From positions 7,953,062 to 8,017,061 of the forward strand of contig OZ029927.1 of NCBI GenBank assembly GCA_964023275.1: a DNA stretch of 64,000 nucleotides, read 5' to 3'. The stretch comes from Norana najaformis (Eukaryota; Annelida; Clitellata; Crassiclitellata; Hormogastridae). Both the position numbers and the translations under genes were made by a program. Under the pieces are notes generated by a model. The model had not been told where the DNA came from. It saw only the letters and a list, made by a program, of their open reading frames with translations, and made no database searches. The number at the start of each line of letters is the position of its first letter. Position 1 is the stretch's first letter. Shown here one piece after another: positions 1 to 10,578 of the stretch.

Positions 1-742
1 CTCGTAAAACGGAGTCTTGGCGACTAACAGGAAACAGAGCCACGTAAGACTCGGCCTATCTTAACTAGCCAAGCTCAGTCAACTGAAAGAAACTTCCCGT
101 CTTATAAGGATTCTGGGGTTACGCCCCCCCCCCCCCCAAAGAGACAGCTCATCCTTCAGTCACTCCTTACATCCGGGTCTTCCATGTGGGCCGACTCTAA
201 CAATGTACGTATGCGTGTATGAGTATATGTGGCCTATGTATGAATGTATAAAGACATTTAATATAACGCCTTATAAGTAGCCTACCTCTGAAAAGCGCTG
301 CATCGCATTCCGTCTGGATCCAGTTAAACTTGGAAGGGCTTATGCCCCTCTGTCCTCACCGAACGAGGCCCCTACCTGAGTCATAAGAAAATCAAGTCAA
401 GCGATTGATTAAAAGATTGGTTTACCTGTTGTTGATTGGCAGGTAAGCCAGTCATTTGGCTTCAATCTTCTGCTTATCTGATAAGCTGCGTCTCTCTCTT
501 GGCTCAACTGGATAAAGTCCAATTCTTACATGCGATCGACATAGGCCGACATGCTCCTACGCAGCCATACGAATTTAGCACTGCGTGAAAATCATGCCAT
601 TCCTTGAAATATTTACCAGTTTTATTTGTCTGAGAGCGTTTTGTGCGTGAATATCATTTCTGTGGATTTTTAAAAACAATAATTCTCATCAGTGGAAGGC
701 AATTGGATTTCTGATCGTAGTCCTTTACTCGCTGGATAAACA
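1..742. other. Upstream region of the Ly6-type gene
   Basis: No convincing exon was found. The stretch holds a run of 14 C at 124-137 and otherwise unremarkable sequence. The Ly6-type gene starts at 743, so its promoter and 5' UTR are probably here, but no TATA box or named site stands out. Confidence 0.4.
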
Positions 743-3326
743 ATGAAGATCACTGGACTCCTGTTGCTATTCATTTCGGGAACTTTCGTTTCAAGTAGGC
801 TGTTAAATGATTGAATTGCAGAGTACTGTAACGCCTAATATCTGTGCATGCAATGTATACACTGGGCTGGTTAGCTACATTGGTTAAAGCCTTTGTCAAG
901 ATCGTGAGGTTGCCGGTTTGCATACCGATAGTGGCTTAGTTTTGAGATTTGAATCTCGGGTTAGGACTGTTTGTACACGGGGACCTTAAATCGTAAACGT
1001 AATAATAAATACGAAATTTGTAAAGCGCTACTTAAAAGCAAAGCGCAGGGCACCAGCTTATTCATGAGCGCTGCGTCAAGTCAGCGGGGTTGTTCAAAGA
1101 TGCCATGACAAGAACCAAGTCCGGTTGCCAGAAGACCAGAGAGAGAGAGAGAGATAAGGGGGAGACGAGCTGTTAGGATGGGCTGTGTTTACGCTGAGAG
1201 AAATGGGAAGGCAGCGTAGCCTATTCGATGGATCAAGGTGGCCTTTATTCAAGCAGACAGCGGCGGTGAAGGATTTCACCCGATAAATTCATTTAAAAAT
1301 GAGCAAGGTCGAGACCAAACGGTCGCTGTATAAAACCACGTAGATTTACTTTTTATTTACATTTATAGGCTTTTCCGATGTTCATCGTGTCATTGTGCCA
1401 GCGTAGGCCTACTATTCCAAACGCCACACACCGCAGCCGTTTGACTGACTGACTGCCTGACTCTTGGATCTTGATCTGGTATAGGCCTACCAAACCCTTC
1501 TTTCCTATCGAGTTTGTTTTGACTGAGCTCCTGCGAATAAGCTGATTCCCGCGACTTAGCTTTCGTTGGGCGCTGCTGAAATCTGGAGTTTACGACGTAT
1601 ACGATCACGCTAACGATAGATAGGCCTAATGCTTTGTTGCTGTATTTGCAGTTGAGGCGCTCATATGTTACACGTGCAAAGACGAAGAACATAATTCGAA
1701 CACGGCCTGTACGAGTAAGATGGTCAGTTGTGAAACCTACCAAGACACCTGCTCCACCCTCGTCAGCTTTCATGGTATCTACGACTCTTTTGATCTCGTA
1801 TCTAACCCCCGCAGAAGCGCTGGCCGTTGCTGTTCGGGTTAGGTATGTCCTAACAAATGGATCCGTGGGACGTATGAAGCCCTTATGAGGGAATATTGTC
1901 ATATAGTCTCACCATACTTTCAGCAAACGACTTTAATTGTTGTTGGGGAATCTGGAAACTTTTACAGCGCAGTTATCCTAGTGAACATTGTTTTGCAGTA
2001 GGCGTCGCCTCCGAAGCAAAACCTAATTCAGAAACCACAGTCCATTCGACGGAACCAGTCGAGATCCATCTAGTTCAACCTCTTTGGTGAGCAGTGCATC
2101 TATTCCCCCAAAGTCAACGGCGCATTCTCCTCGCTCACGAAGAGTAGGCCTAATGCTAGTTCTTAGAACCGAAAAGTTTTGATGGTATAAAGTTGCCATA
2201 ACAGTTTATCTAAAAAGTCTTGTACGTGATGAATAAAAAAAGTCTCCCAGCTTTCCTTAATTAACGAGCGAGAAGGGGAAGATTTATATTCAGCACCGAA
2301 TTACGTTACTGATGATTAGATCAAAGATGAGGCGTGCAAGAGCCCCTCGATCCGAACACCACTACCCCCAAACCGAAATGGGAACCTTGGCAGGCAAGCG
2401 TAGCCTACGTGGCCCTTGGAGCTATCCTTCTGCGGACCTTACTTGAACTGGTTGTTAAATCATAGAATAGAATAGCCTCTATTGATCACCATAAGAGCAA
2501 TCAGTTTACACGCAGCGATGACAAATAACATTAAGTGAGAAGGGGAACCTGATAATGACGATTGTTCTGCTAACACTGTGCGTCACCGGGGCCTTAAAGG
2601 CGTGGCAATGGCGTGGCGACCATTCAAACAGGAAGTGGTGGTGAAGGATCTCACCCGATAAATTCATTGAATAATGCACAGGGTCGAGGCTGTACCGTCG
2701 CTATAGGAAACCGTGAACATTTACATTTACTGTCTCCCCTTTGCTATACAGCGTATTAAGTTGGCACAGGATTTTACAGGTTGCATTATTTATACAATGA
2801 AAGCCTTATAGTATGCGTGGTTCGTAATCCATTTAGTACAGTTAGAGCAGGCGACGTATAACGCCGGCGCCCTCTCGCGAATAATACGAGAACATTAATT
2901 TCTTTGAACTAGGCCAGGTCGAAGGACAGTGGCAGAGACAGGAAAAGGGTACACACAGACGTCAATGCTAACTATCATATGAATAATAATTACCGTACAC
3001 AGATAGGCTAGTTTTTAAAGATTCAGTTACGTTGCAGCTACGGAGCAGTATGGCCATGCTGATCGCTACCATCACATTTCGAAGGGATGCGATTCGACGC
3101 AAGGATGCTTCTACAGAGCTCGCATCCAGAACGAGAATTGTATTCGCAGAGACGACAGGGACTGGAGCTGCTTGGACTGCTGCACCGGAGATCTATGCAA
3201 CTTCTACGTCAAGGTACCTCCTAATGGACACTGACTCAGAAGTCATATCTTGACATTAAAAGCATCCTTTGTATGCGAAAGTGCGTCTCTCTCTCTCGCT
3301 CTCTCTCTCGCTCTCTCTCTCTCTCG

Positions 3327-3399
<73 letters not shown>

Positions 3400-3435
3400 A
3401 CTAACTATCTATATCTATCTATCTCTTTCTCTCTT

Positions 3436-3466
<31 letters not shown>

Positions 3467-3483
3467 TTCTCTCTCTTTCTCTT

Positions 3484-3564
<81 letters not shown>

Positions 3565-3589
3565 ATCTAACTATCTATATCTATCTATC

Positions 3590-3640
<51 letters not shown>

Positions 3641-3735
3641 CTTTCTCTTTCTCTCTCTCTCTCTTTCTCTCCCTTTCTCTCTCTTTCTCTCTCTTTCTCT
3701 CTCTTTCTCTCTCTTTCTCTTTCTCTCTTTCTCTT

Positions 3736-3789
<54 letters not shown>

Positions 3790-4214
3790 TCTTTCTCTCT
3801 CTGGCTCTCTTTTCCTGCGTTTCTTCTTGTCACTCTGTATCTGTTCTTGTCTGTGTGTGTTTAGCTTTCTGTCCTTTTCTTTGTCCATTTGAATTAATTT
3901 ATTTGAAGCAATTATTCGGCGCACAAGGTTTCCTTCTACGTCTCTTTCTATTCTCTCGATTTCATTCTCACTTTCCGACGACGACGATGATGATGATAGT
4001 TGATGACGACAGCGATGATGACGACGACGACAGCGATGATGATACTGACGATCGAGATGATGGTGACGACGACAACGATAATAATGATGACGACAACGAT
4101 GAAGATGAATGCTGTTGGTTCTATTTGCAGTTGAGTTCAAGCACAACAAGCGCCAGTATCTTTGCACTGATCGGATGCCTATGTGTGTCGATCTTCACCT
4201 CGAAATTCCAATGA
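743..4214 (+). CDS. GPI-anchored Ly6/uPAR three-finger domain protein, four exons
   Basis: Exons by splice site and phase: 743-794, 1652-1774, 3038-3213, 4131-4214 (435 nt, 144 residues). Exon 1 encodes a signal peptide (MKITGLLLLFISGTFVS). Exon 2 opens the domain with the LICYTC motif and carries five cysteines. Exon 3 carries KGC, QGC and the family-diagnostic ending CLDCCTGDLCN. Exon 4 gives a Ser/Thr-rich linker (LSSSTTSAS) and a hydrophobic C-terminus (IFALIGCLCVSIF), as expected for a GPI-attachment signal. Phases 1, 1 and 0 match at all three junctions. The protein is inferred to sit on the outer cell surface; ligand or partner is unknown. The exon 2 donor at 1775 (GTATCT) gives the usual Cys spacing; a second in-phase donor at 1838 would add 21 residues including a CC pair. 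Intron 3 is filled by a CT microsatellite and a GAT/GAC repeat. Family-level call is firm; no specific orthologue can be named. Confidence 0.85.
866..1360 (+). repeat. tRNA-like SINE (family C) split by a nested family A repeat
   Basis: The left part (866-991) and right part (about 1231-1360) match the two halves of the uninterrupted copy at 45358-45618: the tRNA-like head, the 'gggaccttaaat' middle, then 'gtgaagga..tcacccgat' and the 'gtcgctata' end with an ACATTTAC-like tail. The intervening 992-1230 is a separate repeat (family A). Other partial family C copies lie at 2575-2735, 6400-6515 and 53180-53385. Confidence 0.6.
1425..1620 (-). repeat. Dispersed repeat family A, antisense copy
   Basis: Family A is a roughly 200-300 bp interspersed unit whose plus-sense form begins near 'taattgtaaactcgaaatt', then 'tctacagcgcc', an 'agctaagt' block, 'ggaaccagcttattcac' and 'gatccaagtgtgagg'. 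This copy is reversed and lies in intron 1 of the Ly6 gene, ending about 30 bp before exon 2. Further copies: 4855-5050, 30545-30700, 46885-47115, 50165-50235, 50710-50960, 51305-51430, 58825-59270 and 61335-61630 (plus); 7575-7790, 12265-12375 and 14955-15035 (minus). It may be a SINE or the 3' end of a LINE. Confidence 0.55.
3283..3785 (+). repeat. (CT)n microsatellite tract, about 500 bp
   Basis: Almost pure pyrimidine tract of CT/CTTT units with short TATC interruptions at 3408-3425 and 3533-3595. It fills the 5' half of intron 3 of the Ly6 gene. The long open frames across it (Leu/Ser on plus, Arg/Glu on minus) are repeat artefacts. Confidence 0.95.
3977..4110 (+). repeat. GAT/GAC trinucleotide-like repeat
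   Basis: Imperfect 'gatgatgat' and 'gacgacgac' units just upstream of Ly6 exon 4 (acceptor at 4130). They give poly-Asp on plus and His/Arg-rich frames on minus, with no sign of coding use. Confidence 0.85.
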
Positions 4215-4775
4215 AACAGTTCTTCCTCCTACAGACTCATAAACACACTGTTAACACGATGCCTTTGTGTAGCTAGGTTTGTATATGCAGGTCTTTATTT
4301 AAAGGGGATTAAGGGTTCAGCCTTCCTCACCCCAATATTCCCCACCCCGACTTTTCCAATCATATCGTCAAAAAGGTGATGAAAAGCACGAGAAAGCAGA
4401 AAAACAGAGGTTGTAGGTTGCAAAGTCATCAACGAACCGGGGCTTGAAAAGGGCCATCAGCATTTTTGTGGTTATTAAAGCATGAAAAGTAGGTCAAATG
4501 GTCACCTGATGACTGGGCGGCCTAAAACATGTCACAAGAAAGTCTATAAGCACAGCAAGGTGACATTTGCAAAACTTCCTCCAAATTTTGTCTGCATAAT
4601 TATGGCCGTGTTAGTAACATTCTTTGAAACGCAAAGCCAAGTTGCAATGCGGACCTTGCTTTAAAGACCCATTGATTGTTGTGTGTGACGTTCTGTGTTA
4701 TAACAATAGATCCAACATATCTTACTGTCATGTTACAAGTCTCTGAGTCGAAGGGTCTACTAGGGGATATTTGCA

Positions 4776-4840
4776 GCCAGCACACACGCATTGGGACACT
4801 GTTGTTCTAACATTGTCCCAACGAGCGTGTGATGGCTGGG
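4776..4840. repeat. Short palindromic MITE-like repeat
   Basis: Left arm 'gccagcacacacgcattggg' is answered about 30 bp later by an imperfect inverted arm ending 'gcgtgtgatggctggg'. A related unit, with 'cccagccagcacacaatgc' and repeated 'ctgggaca', lies at 5353-5450. The form suggests a small foldback element; no target duplication was established. Confidence 0.5.
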
Positions 4841-5736
4841 TTGGGATCTTTAATTATGTAATCATAACCGTAAACTTGAAATTTCTAAAGTGCAACTTAA
4901 AAACTAAGCGCAGGGAACCAGCTTATTCAAGAGCGCTGCGTCAAGTCCGTGGGGTTGTCCTAAAGATGCCAGGAGACCAGAGAGACGAGGGGTGTCCTGT
5001 CGTTGGATTTCTGTGGTCGAGTTTGCGCCTCAGCCGAGTGATCATTTGACTTTAGCTATATGTGAGGAGTTTCTATAGAAACTTGTTACCTTTATCTTAG
5101 CAACTATGGTATTTTTGTAAGGATATCCTGGAACTACATATTTTTAATGCTTCATGTATTCTAAGCAATAACGAAGATTAACCCATCTGACTTGTTCGTG
5201 TTTCGATATATAAATAATGAGATTTATATGATTCTCTTGGCAATAGTTCTGCTTTGAAGACGTTCATTCAGAATTTAACTGTTTTATTTGCAGACATAAA
5301 TATGGCCTTTCTGCGAGAGCTACTGCTGAAACAGGGTAATAAAGCTTCTGCAGGTACCCAGCCAGCACACAATGCATTTGCACTGGGACATGTTGGGCAC
5401 CACTGGGACAATGCGCGCGCGTCTGGTGTATTCCCCAACTAGGCAACGCCCGACCCACATCGAATAAGTTTAATAATTTATTTAAATTCGATGCTCTGTG
5501 AAACTGGCAGCAATTAAATTACTTCACGTATCCAATGCGAAGACGTCGTCACATTTTAAACTGACGGCAACAAGTCTAGCAGCTGAACACAGCATGCGTT
5601 CAAGCCGCCCATTGCGCCCCAAAGGGAGATGCACAGATAAGGTAATACAGAAGTCGATCAAATTCCTGATAAAAGCGAGGACAACAGGGTAACTACAGCG
5701 TATGAAAGCGCACGGGATACGACGCAGTGGGCGCAT

Positions 5737-5945
5737 CTGCCTATGTTGGACCCAATAGCTGGAATCGCCTTTCCCGAGAGCTCCGGCTAGTATTCCTCAG
5801 TTTGTCTCTTCCGCAGTTTCGCAAGCGCCTGAAGTCTGTATTATTTGCCAGTGGTCTCACTGGTTCGGGTCGGGAGCGCTTCTGATGAGTCTATTCTTGA
5901 AGTGGCGCTTTATAAATGTCAGATTACAATTACAATTACAGTCTG
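5737..5945 (+). mobile_element. LINE 3' end, 5'-truncated (family B, ATTACA tail)
   Basis: One frame reads a typical LINE C-terminus: AYVGPNSWNRLSRELR, then QFRKRLKSVLF and a stop. A short 3' UTR follows with 'gaagtggcgctttataaatg' and an (ATTACA)n tail at 5925-5945. Related ends: 15537-16300 (minus), 45755-45820 (minus) and 53025-53085 (plus). Confidence 0.7.
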
Positions 5946-8900
5946 ATAAAAGCGCGATATACAAGATTATGCGTTCAGAGAAGGCGAGTTCGTCGTCAAG
6001 GACGACCCCAAGATTGTGTACGGATGCAAAGAAGATAAAGTGAAGGAAGACGGTCGACCTTTCACTGAGAGGTACGTTCTGCGACCGGCGACCAATTCCT
6101 GTCTTGTTCGAGAGATTTCTGGTATCACCTACGAGGGACCGCTGGATGGTGGGGTTATCGACGTGTATCGCAGACATCGTCACCCGCTGTTGTTCATCAT
6201 CTTCGACGCCACTTGGCCCTGGAACTCCGAACGTTATGTCAACTGTTAACTTGGTGATGGGACTCCGTCGGTTGAGCTCTTCGTGTGAGTGAGGGCTCGT
6301 CAGTGTTGACTCTTCTAGTTATTTGAGCATTGCTTGCTTCATGAGGAACATTTTGTTCTTAATCACTTTAACATCATTTAGGCTGGTGTAAGCGGCGCAT
6401 CTAAAATGCCCTGGCGCTCACTCAGACGGCTTCTATGGTGAAGGTCCATCGCCCAATGAATTCATCGATAAATGAAGTGTTGAGACTTCACGGTGGCTAT
6501 AGAATGCGTACATACCATGGACCGCAGGTTAAAAGGGTTTTGGCAAAACTTGATCACTTTCATGCATGCGTGTGCATTTTGTGGTAGGAAGCCGTTGAGG
6601 TCAGACTCGAATTCCGGTGGGGGTTAAACCAAAGGGTACAACTACAGCCTACGGGGACGTATAATGACCGAGAAAATTTGTAGCAGCGGGGATAGACTGA
6701 TCCACTGAAAAAGTAGCTTCGTACAACTCCCTACAAATATATTGCATCTTGATTTTCAGATAAGAAAGGAGTACTTTGTTAACGAATAAAGGGGTTCCGT
6801 TGCCATAAACTTCCTGATATTAATTTGGCACAGTCGATAGGCCTATATATCTACCCCTGGAGATCTGCGGGCGCCTCTTTTCGTTGTTATAACCCGCCAA
6901 ATTAGCACATTAACTCTCTTACCTCGGACCATCGTCATTTGGTAGCAACCTTTCAATGCATATAACTTTTGCACTGCTTTGCACGAATCAGCTCAGCCCA
7001 CATTCTCCGTAATCAAAATACCTGTGAAGATCGCTGTTTTCATAGCTTGACGGCGATGCTAGGAAGCTCTCCCCTCTGTCTCTCCCTCTCTCTTGTTATT
7101 TATCTAACTAATAGCTCTGTGTGTGTCTCATTTCTCTTAATTCCCGTCTTTATAACTCGTTCTGTCTCTCTGTTAGTCTCTTTCTGCGTTTGTCTTGCTC
7201 TGTCTGCCTCGACATGTTATTTAAGGGAGACTACGCAGAAATACTGATGCTCTGGTTTAACTAAATTATGTTGATTTAAGCGAGATTATGCTTCTCAAAG
7301 AAAAGTGAACGACTAACCCTGTTTAGTGTTCTTTATTTAAACTGCTGCCGACTTCATTTGGCCATCGTCGTTCCTCACCCACGGTTGTAATTAGTAACTT
7401 CTATCGCAACCGGCCGGTGTCCAATGCACATCAACCGATGGTGCACCAAAGCTGCAATCAGGTCAGTGTATAATGCAACGTGGTCCTGAAACTCTGAAAA
7501 TGGTGTCAACTGTCAACTCTGCAGGGGAATCCGTTTGTGGGTTGTGTCTGTAATGTAATGTAGGCAAATTATACAGCATTCCTCTTTGTATTCTTCCTCT
7601 TCCCAGATCCTATCCTGATTCCTATTCTCCAAATCCATCCTTCAGATTCAATTCCAAACCCCACCCATCGTAGCCTCACACTTGGATCTTGACCTGAACC
7701 CTTCTTGCCTATCAGTTTTGTTTTGACTGAGCGCCTGTGAATAAGCTGGTTTGTTGGCCACTGCAGAAATCTCGAGCTTACAATTACAATGTCAATTGTC
7801 AGTGCACTACCGAGTAGTAGTTTTGAGTGGTTTTGCCTGCTACCTATGAGTGTATGGAAGCCAACCACTGGTGGCTTCTGGTTAATCGAGCAGTGTTTGT
7901 TTATTCATCAACTTTTTTGTTCTTAATGACTTTAAGCTCATCCAGGCTAGTGAAGGCAGCGTTAGTGTCAATACTTCTAAAGTGTTAGGTTAAGTGTCTA
8001 GATATAATAAGTTATTAATGATCACCAATTTCGATCAGTTTGGAAGAATTTGGTGAGAAGGTCAAAAAACTAATGAAAACAGTCTGCAGAAATTCCTTAG
8101 AAGCGTGGCGTAAAAGGAGGCACAAACAAGACCATGGCAATCAGGCAACAGGACACATTTTTCAATTTAAGCTTAAACTTCTCCTGGTTTTTGATGGCAG
8201 AAACGTTTTCAAGCTATTTTATGTTGCATCTCTTTCTACCTCTGAGCTAGACAGCTGTGTTTAAGTGCCTTGCATTCTCAAAAAGTTCTATATAAATGCG
8301 TAGATACATACACACATACAAATATACACACATCCATTTTCAAACTAACTTGAAACACATTTCAGCATGACATGGAAAGTCGGCTGTTAGCACCTGTGTA
8401 TATTCAATATCTGTTACAGTTCTTAGATCTCAGAGGTACTTAAGATGACGTGTTTTAGAATATTCTGTTACAACAGAAAAATACAAACATCACAATTGCA
8501 CATAAACATACACATTTACATTTAATGTCATTAATTTTCTATCGTCTTTTCAATATTTTGGATTCCATTTCTGTTACTGGTGGACCTCCAGATCAGTTCA
8601 TTATTTCTTTATTATAATTTAAATCTGTTAGACAGCACTGTGGACAGAGGCCCTTAAAAAGTGCCTCATTTACATAAACACATATCATTCAGTCTTCATA
8701 CTTGGCAAATATACATATATATCAGAAACACATTATATTATTCGCAGCCATATCAAGGAATATCTAATAATAAGGTTATGCTATAATGAAGGTCATTTTC
8801 TAAAGCTGAATAAAACCTGGGATATGCATCTCTGCGACATAACAGAAATTGTGCTACACCTACATGTGTTACAAAGTTGTCTTGGTGCACATACAAATCT

Positions 8901-8966
8901 GGTGCAACAGTATTGGCAAAGTCAATACTTTCGCCGCACAGTCGTGTTACGAGATGGTGACAGACA

Positions 8967-10576
8967 TCACGTTGCTTTCGGAAAGACTTTGCGCGAGTTA
9001 ACTGGCCTCGGCGAGTTTCCTTCGCCCTTTGCAGACGGAGGTTTTCTCGACTCTTCGTCCATCTTTCGGTGACGTCGCATGTCATCCATGATCTTATCGA
9101 GCTGAGCAACCCGCCTTTGATTGCTCCGCGGCGTTTTTACGCTACCCTCTAAAATGAAGACAACCGAACTTCTGAACAATCTTCACATAATTATACAGTA
9201 AATTCTAATTCCAATTTTATCTAGAACCAGCGCCTAACATTTGCAACCACTTATGTGAGGATCACTGTGGAAGTTCTTTGAGCTTCTTGTCATCGTAATT
9301 CATCTTTCTCCTTTTTTCAAGCTTCTTTTGTTATTTAATTGCTATTACCCTTACTTAATTAGTATAATAGCTCAGTACTGTTTGCGTTGTAACTACTGTA
9401 ATAATTTAGCTACAGTTTTGTAGTGAATTTGAACCATGTGAAAGAAATAAAGTGAAAAAATGAACAGTTGCAGCAATCTTTTACATAGCCATGTTTCTAC
9501 ACATTCATCACTTTAGACAATTTGATAAAAAGTGCTATTTAAACAACATACATATACACAATGGCAGTAATCAATTTGGTTGCGAAATCAACAAAATGAA
9601 GACGAAACAGTCACGCACCTGAAGATCGTCTTGGAGTGATCGCATTAACACCAGATGATGCGACATCATCAAAATCAAATTCGGCAACGATCACTCTGCA
9701 ACCACAAATCATTTAAGTACTATTGCTAATAACATTATAATTATTATAAAATATATGAAAAGTTATATTATTTTATATATTATTATTATATTGTATTATT
9801 ATATAATATTATACATTATGGTATTATAAAATAATTATAATTATTACTAAACATTATGTTTACTCTTTCTAAACCATAAATTCTTCCAATTCTTTCCACT
9901 TCATTACTACAAGTCTGTTTGGTAAGTCTAATCTATCAAGAACATCTCAAAAGTTATGAAACGTGGCTATCTTACTGTTCTAAAAAGTTGGAAATATTTC
10001 CCGAGCCATTTCTGGCAGTAAAGTTCTAATTTTTGGTGGAAGACTGTCCCAGAAGGATCTAACGTATTACAGAAGTCTTCAGATTAGATAAGGCCAGATA
10101 CTAATCTAACTTAATCTGAGTTCTTCTGTGGTAACACTCATGGCTTCAGTCAACATCCAAGAAGACGTGAAAACCGTTGACTGAGGAAAAGCATTCAGTA
10201 AAAGGTATTTAGTTGAGATCTGAAGGCTAAAAAAGACTCTGCAGAGTCATAATTTTCCTGATTTGGTTAATTTTAGATTAGATTTTGGTCCAGCTGGATC
10301 ATTTAGGTGAACCAACCTTTGTTCTGTTATCGATTCCCCGTCGATCTCTTCCTTGATAGCGATGTTTTCTTCATTGCGTTCTGGCGTTGGTGACCTTCGA
10401 CCCGGACACTTCCATTCCAGCTCCAGACTTTCTCCTAGATCGATTCTCTGATACAGTTCGACAATGTCATTTGGTGCTAGTTTGTAATTCTCGTCGTCAC
10501 TGCATTCCGCAGCCCAGTCGTCGGGGTTCTGTTCTCCTACGTCCATTTGAGTTAAGCCTAAAGAAACGTCACTCAT
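8967..10576 (-). CDS. PAGR1: PAXIP1-associated glutamate-rich protein 1 (PA1) orthologue, three exons
   Basis: Minus-strand exons: 10576-10317, 9695-9619, 9148-8967 (519 nt, 172 residues); junction phases 2 and 1 close exactly. Human PAGR1 features from memory line up in order: an acidic N-terminal block with DDWAAECSDDE, then IVELYQRIDLGESLELE, then RRSPTPE, the core AEFDFDD motif in exon 2, and the basic C-terminal segment RVAQLDKIMDDMRRHRKMDEE in exon 3. In vertebrates the protein binds PTIP and sits in the KMT2C/KMT2D H3K4 methyltransferase complexes in the nucleus, with a separate PTIP-linked DNA-damage role. Donors are GTTGGT and GTGCGT; acceptors end TTGCAG and TTTTAG. Reading on past the exon 1 donor stays open for 23 codons with no resemblance to PAGR1. 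A LINE tail abuts the start codon at 10577. SLF1 starts divergently 4.7 kb away. Confidence 0.9.
9715..9860. repeat. AT-rich simple sequence in PAGR1 intron 1
   Basis: About 145 bp composed almost only of A and T in 'tattatta' and 'ataattat' units. It holds no other feature. Confidence 0.7.
9905..10085 (-). mobile_element. LINE C-terminal fragment, antisense, in PAGR1 intron 1
   Basis: The minus strand reads SFWDSLPPKIRTLLPEMARE, a typical LINE ORF2 C-terminus of the 'WNSLP..vR' type. It lies between PAGR1 exons 1 and 2. The ends are not well defined. Confidence 0.5.
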
Positions 10577-10578
10577 GT

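Larger units (their letters stand above)
4215..8966. other. Repeat-rich intergenic region between the Ly6 gene and PAGR1
   Basis: No gene could be supported. It contains palindromic repeats (4776-4840, 5353-5450), a family A copy (4855-5050), a LINE 3' end (5737-5945), a possible antisense LINE remnant (5951-6249), a partial family C SINE (6400-6515), an antisense L2-like LINE end (7384-7480), and an antisense family A copy (7575-7790). The 3' UTR of PAGR1 must end somewhere below 8967. Confidence 0.5.

Noticed and set aside
1390-1902. 170-codon minus-strand frame
   Set aside because: It is antisense to Ly6 exon 2 and runs through a family A repeat; no homology or splice context.
1400-2155. 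Cluster of AGGCCTA motifs (about four in the first 2.2 kb)
   Set aside because: Across the window the count is near what base composition predicts, and some copies lie within repeats.
3250-3833. Open frames of Leu/Ser (plus) and Arg/Glu (minus)
   Set aside because: They lie entirely within the CT microsatellite and lack any gene context.
5294-5336. Short exon candidate (TTTATTTGCAG acceptor, MAFLRELLLKQ, GTAATA donor)
   Set aside because: No partner exon with matching phase and homology was found, and the downstream sequence is a palindromic repeat.
8040-8264. 74-codon plus-strand frame
   Set aside because: No domain, no splice context, and its end overlaps a LINE/SINE-type 3' terminus.
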